A DNA stretch of 10,272 nt, taken from the NCBI GenBank assembly GCA_002005505.1, contig MVGU01001606.1, positions 62,501 to 72,772 of the forward strand, written 5' to 3'. The translations under genes and the position numbers were made by a program. This document shows, piece by piece, positions 8,418 through 10,272 of the stretch. Source of the DNA: Botryococcus braunii (taxonomy: Eukaryota; Chlorophyta; Trebouxiophyceae). The notes beneath the pieces were generated by a model. It searched no databases. It was not told the origin of the DNA and saw nothing but the letters and a program-made list of their open reading frames with translations. The first letter of the stretch is position 1. Each line of letters opens with the position of its first letter.

Positions 8418-9348
8418 ATGGCATCATCCACATGTCTGCCAATCAGTTCAGTACGCGGTCTAGGTACGACCTTGGGAAGGCCATGTGGCAGATTACAATA
8501 CAAAAGTGTTACTTTCAGGGCATATTGTGGGGTTCTGGAGACATCGAAGGTATGCCTCAAGTTTTAACCATGGCTGCACTCCTTTCGGTGTTCAACACTA
8601 CCGAGTTTACGATCCGAATACAAATGCTGTTCTGTGCAGAAGGACCTGCTAACTCTTTGTTCTACAACTAATCGTGGAAAATCGGCCCCTGCTGCTCAAC
8701 AGCTGGAAATATTGCAGAAAGCAAAATCCCTGGAAAGCCTGAACCCGACAAAGGACCCCGTATCGTCTCCATTGTTGTCGGGACGGTGGTCACTACTGTA
8801 CGTGGGTAAGGTTCAAAAGAAAATCGATGATTTTTAATACTATAGACTGGAGAAGATGTCGAATTTGTTCAGCTTCGCGTTAATGCTTTACAGGTCCTGG
8901 CCAGGAAGGCGATGTCACGTGGGAAAAGAGGACTGGAGGAGTGGAAGGACCAGTCCTGAACGCACTCAAACCCTTCGTAGGAAATCTTGTACGGAACAAG
9001 GCAAGACACACGAAAGGTGCCTGACAAACAGGAGCATTAGTTTGCTGTTTTGTTTGCCTATTAAGTACTGGGTAATCCTCATTCCTTGCACTGATGTCGA
9101 TGCATGCTTACAACCGACATTATGGTGGGCAGGGTATCACACAGATAATTGACAAAGATGAAGGAAAGGTTGAAAACCTGGCAGAGTTTGTCATAGCTGG
9201 CAACTGGAAGGGTTTCCTGAATGTGGAAGGCTCTGTGAAGCCAACGCTGGGCAGGCCAACTCGGGTTGATGTTATATTCACCGCATTTTCCGTAAAAGTG
9301 GAACCACTGCCTACGCTGAGACTGCCTCTCTCCGCAATCAGCCCAAAT
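8418..9348 (+). CDS. Plastid-lipid-associated protein (PAP/fibrillin family), 3' partial, 4 exons seen
   Basis: Exons are 8418-8549, 8640-8805, 8894-9000 and 9133-9348, giving 207 aa; the gene continues past the window. Introns are 90, 88 and 132 bp; the first two are GT-AG and the third appears to be GC-AG (AAG|GCAAGA...GGGCAG). All joins are in phase (0, 1, 0). Residues 1-44 (MASSTCLPISSVRGLG..., rich in S/T/R with no acidic residue until E41) look like a chloroplast transit peptide. The PAP domain follows: KDLLTLCSTTNRG, ESLNPTKDPVSSPLLSGRWSLLYVG (about 76-100), WEKRTGGVEGPVL, VRNKGITQIID, GKVENLAEF (146-154), GFLNVEGSVKP, RVDVIFTAFSVKVEPLPTLRLPL (about 179-201). The usual C-terminal stretch (YLDE..RI.RGDKG-type) is not found before the repeat-filled intron, so the last exon lies to the right. 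Family members bind lipids in plastoglobules, thylakoids or the stroma; the subgroup is not assigned. An in-frame ATG at 8382 is an alternative start. Confidence 0.9.
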
Positions 9349-9496
9349 GTAAGATAATGATTCTGCCCTACCTCAACTATCCAGGCTCAAAAGGTTCCAT
9401 GTCAGACCCTTCACTTCAATTTCCAGTGCTGTAGCCCCCCTCTCTTTCTGCGTAAGGCGGGCGTGTGCGTGCGTGTGTGTGTGGATGGGTGGGTGT

Positions 9497-9543
9497 GGGA
9501 GGGAGGGAGGGAGGGAGGGAGGGAGGGAGGGGGGGAGGGGGGG

Positions 9544-9546
<3 letters not shown>
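9497..9546 (+). repeat. (GGGA)n / G-rich tract
   Basis: About eight GGGA units run into G6-7 and G-rich sequence. The regular G runs of three or more make it a G-quadruplex candidate on the sense strand of the fibrillin intron. Confidence 0.85.

Positions 9547-9628
<82 letters not shown>
9547..9628 (+). repeat. (AG)41 microsatellite
   Basis: An uninterrupted 82-bp AG repeat. Its mirror symmetry on a pure purine strand allows intramolecular triplex (H-DNA). It is joined to the next GT tract by three degenerate GCGTGCGA-type units (9628-9654). Confidence 0.95.
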
Positions 9629-9630
<2 letters not shown>

Positions 9631-9651
9631 TGCGAGCGTGCGAGCCGTGCG

Positions 9652-9654
<3 letters not shown>

Positions 9655-9732
<78 letters not shown>
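9655..9732 (+). repeat. (GT)39 microsatellite
   Basis: A 78-bp uninterrupted GT repeat, a Z-DNA candidate. About 95 bp to its right lies a CA repeat, so the two form an inverted pair within the same transcript. Confidence 0.95.
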
Positions 9733-9735
<3 letters not shown>

Positions 9736-9822
9736 CTTACTTGCACTTGCATCCCCCATGTGTAAGCATCTTTGTGGTGCTCCTGCCCCACTAAAATGCA
9801 GGAGGGGGGAGAAGGAGAGGGA

Positions 9823-10272
<450 letters not shown>

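Overview
The window is nuclear DNA from a photosynthetic eukaryote. It holds three spliced genes, each rebuilt here from open frames, GT-AG (once GC-AG) splice sites and matching codon phases. (1) A small B12D/NDUFA4-like mitochondrial protein, minus strand, 618-1369, 3 exons, 106 aa. (2) A complete very-long-chain enoyl-CoA reductase (TECR/Tsc13/CER10), minus strand, 4528-7861, 7 exons, 309 aa. (3) A plastid-lipid-associated protein (PAP/fibrillin), plus strand, from 8418, 4 exons seen, with its last exon(s) beyond the right edge.

Organism: the fibrillin has a plain chloroplast-type transit peptide with no signal peptide in front, and the reductase resembles plant ECR (YAIPRGF, TCANYT, IATQTI). 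This points to a primary-plastid lineage, most likely a green alga or streptophyte alga. The moderate GC, introns of about 90-670 bp and heavy microsatellite load would suit a charophyte-like genome, but the species is not identified. Nothing bacterial, viral or operon-like is present.

Layout: 1-617 is intergenic, with an unusual tandem palindrome at 153-195. 618-1369 is the B12D-like gene, and its upstream DNA (1370-1700) carries a 14-bp direct repeat. 1700-4527 is intergenic with no gene I can defend; it contains a CT-rich tract, paired C-run/G-run tracts and a few unassigned open frames. 4528-7861 is the reductase gene, whose introns hold a 51-base T run with a G run (intron 6) and a 130-bp compound (GTGC)(GC)(GT) microsatellite (intron 4). 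7862-8417 is a 556-bp divergent intergenic region shared by the reductase and fibrillin genes. 8418-9348 is the fibrillin gene, and 9349-10272 is its intron 4, almost entirely GA/GT/CA/GGGA simple repeats.

Functional links: the head-to-head pair joins ER fatty-acid elongation with a plastid lipid-binding protein. Co-regulation is possible but is only inferred from position.
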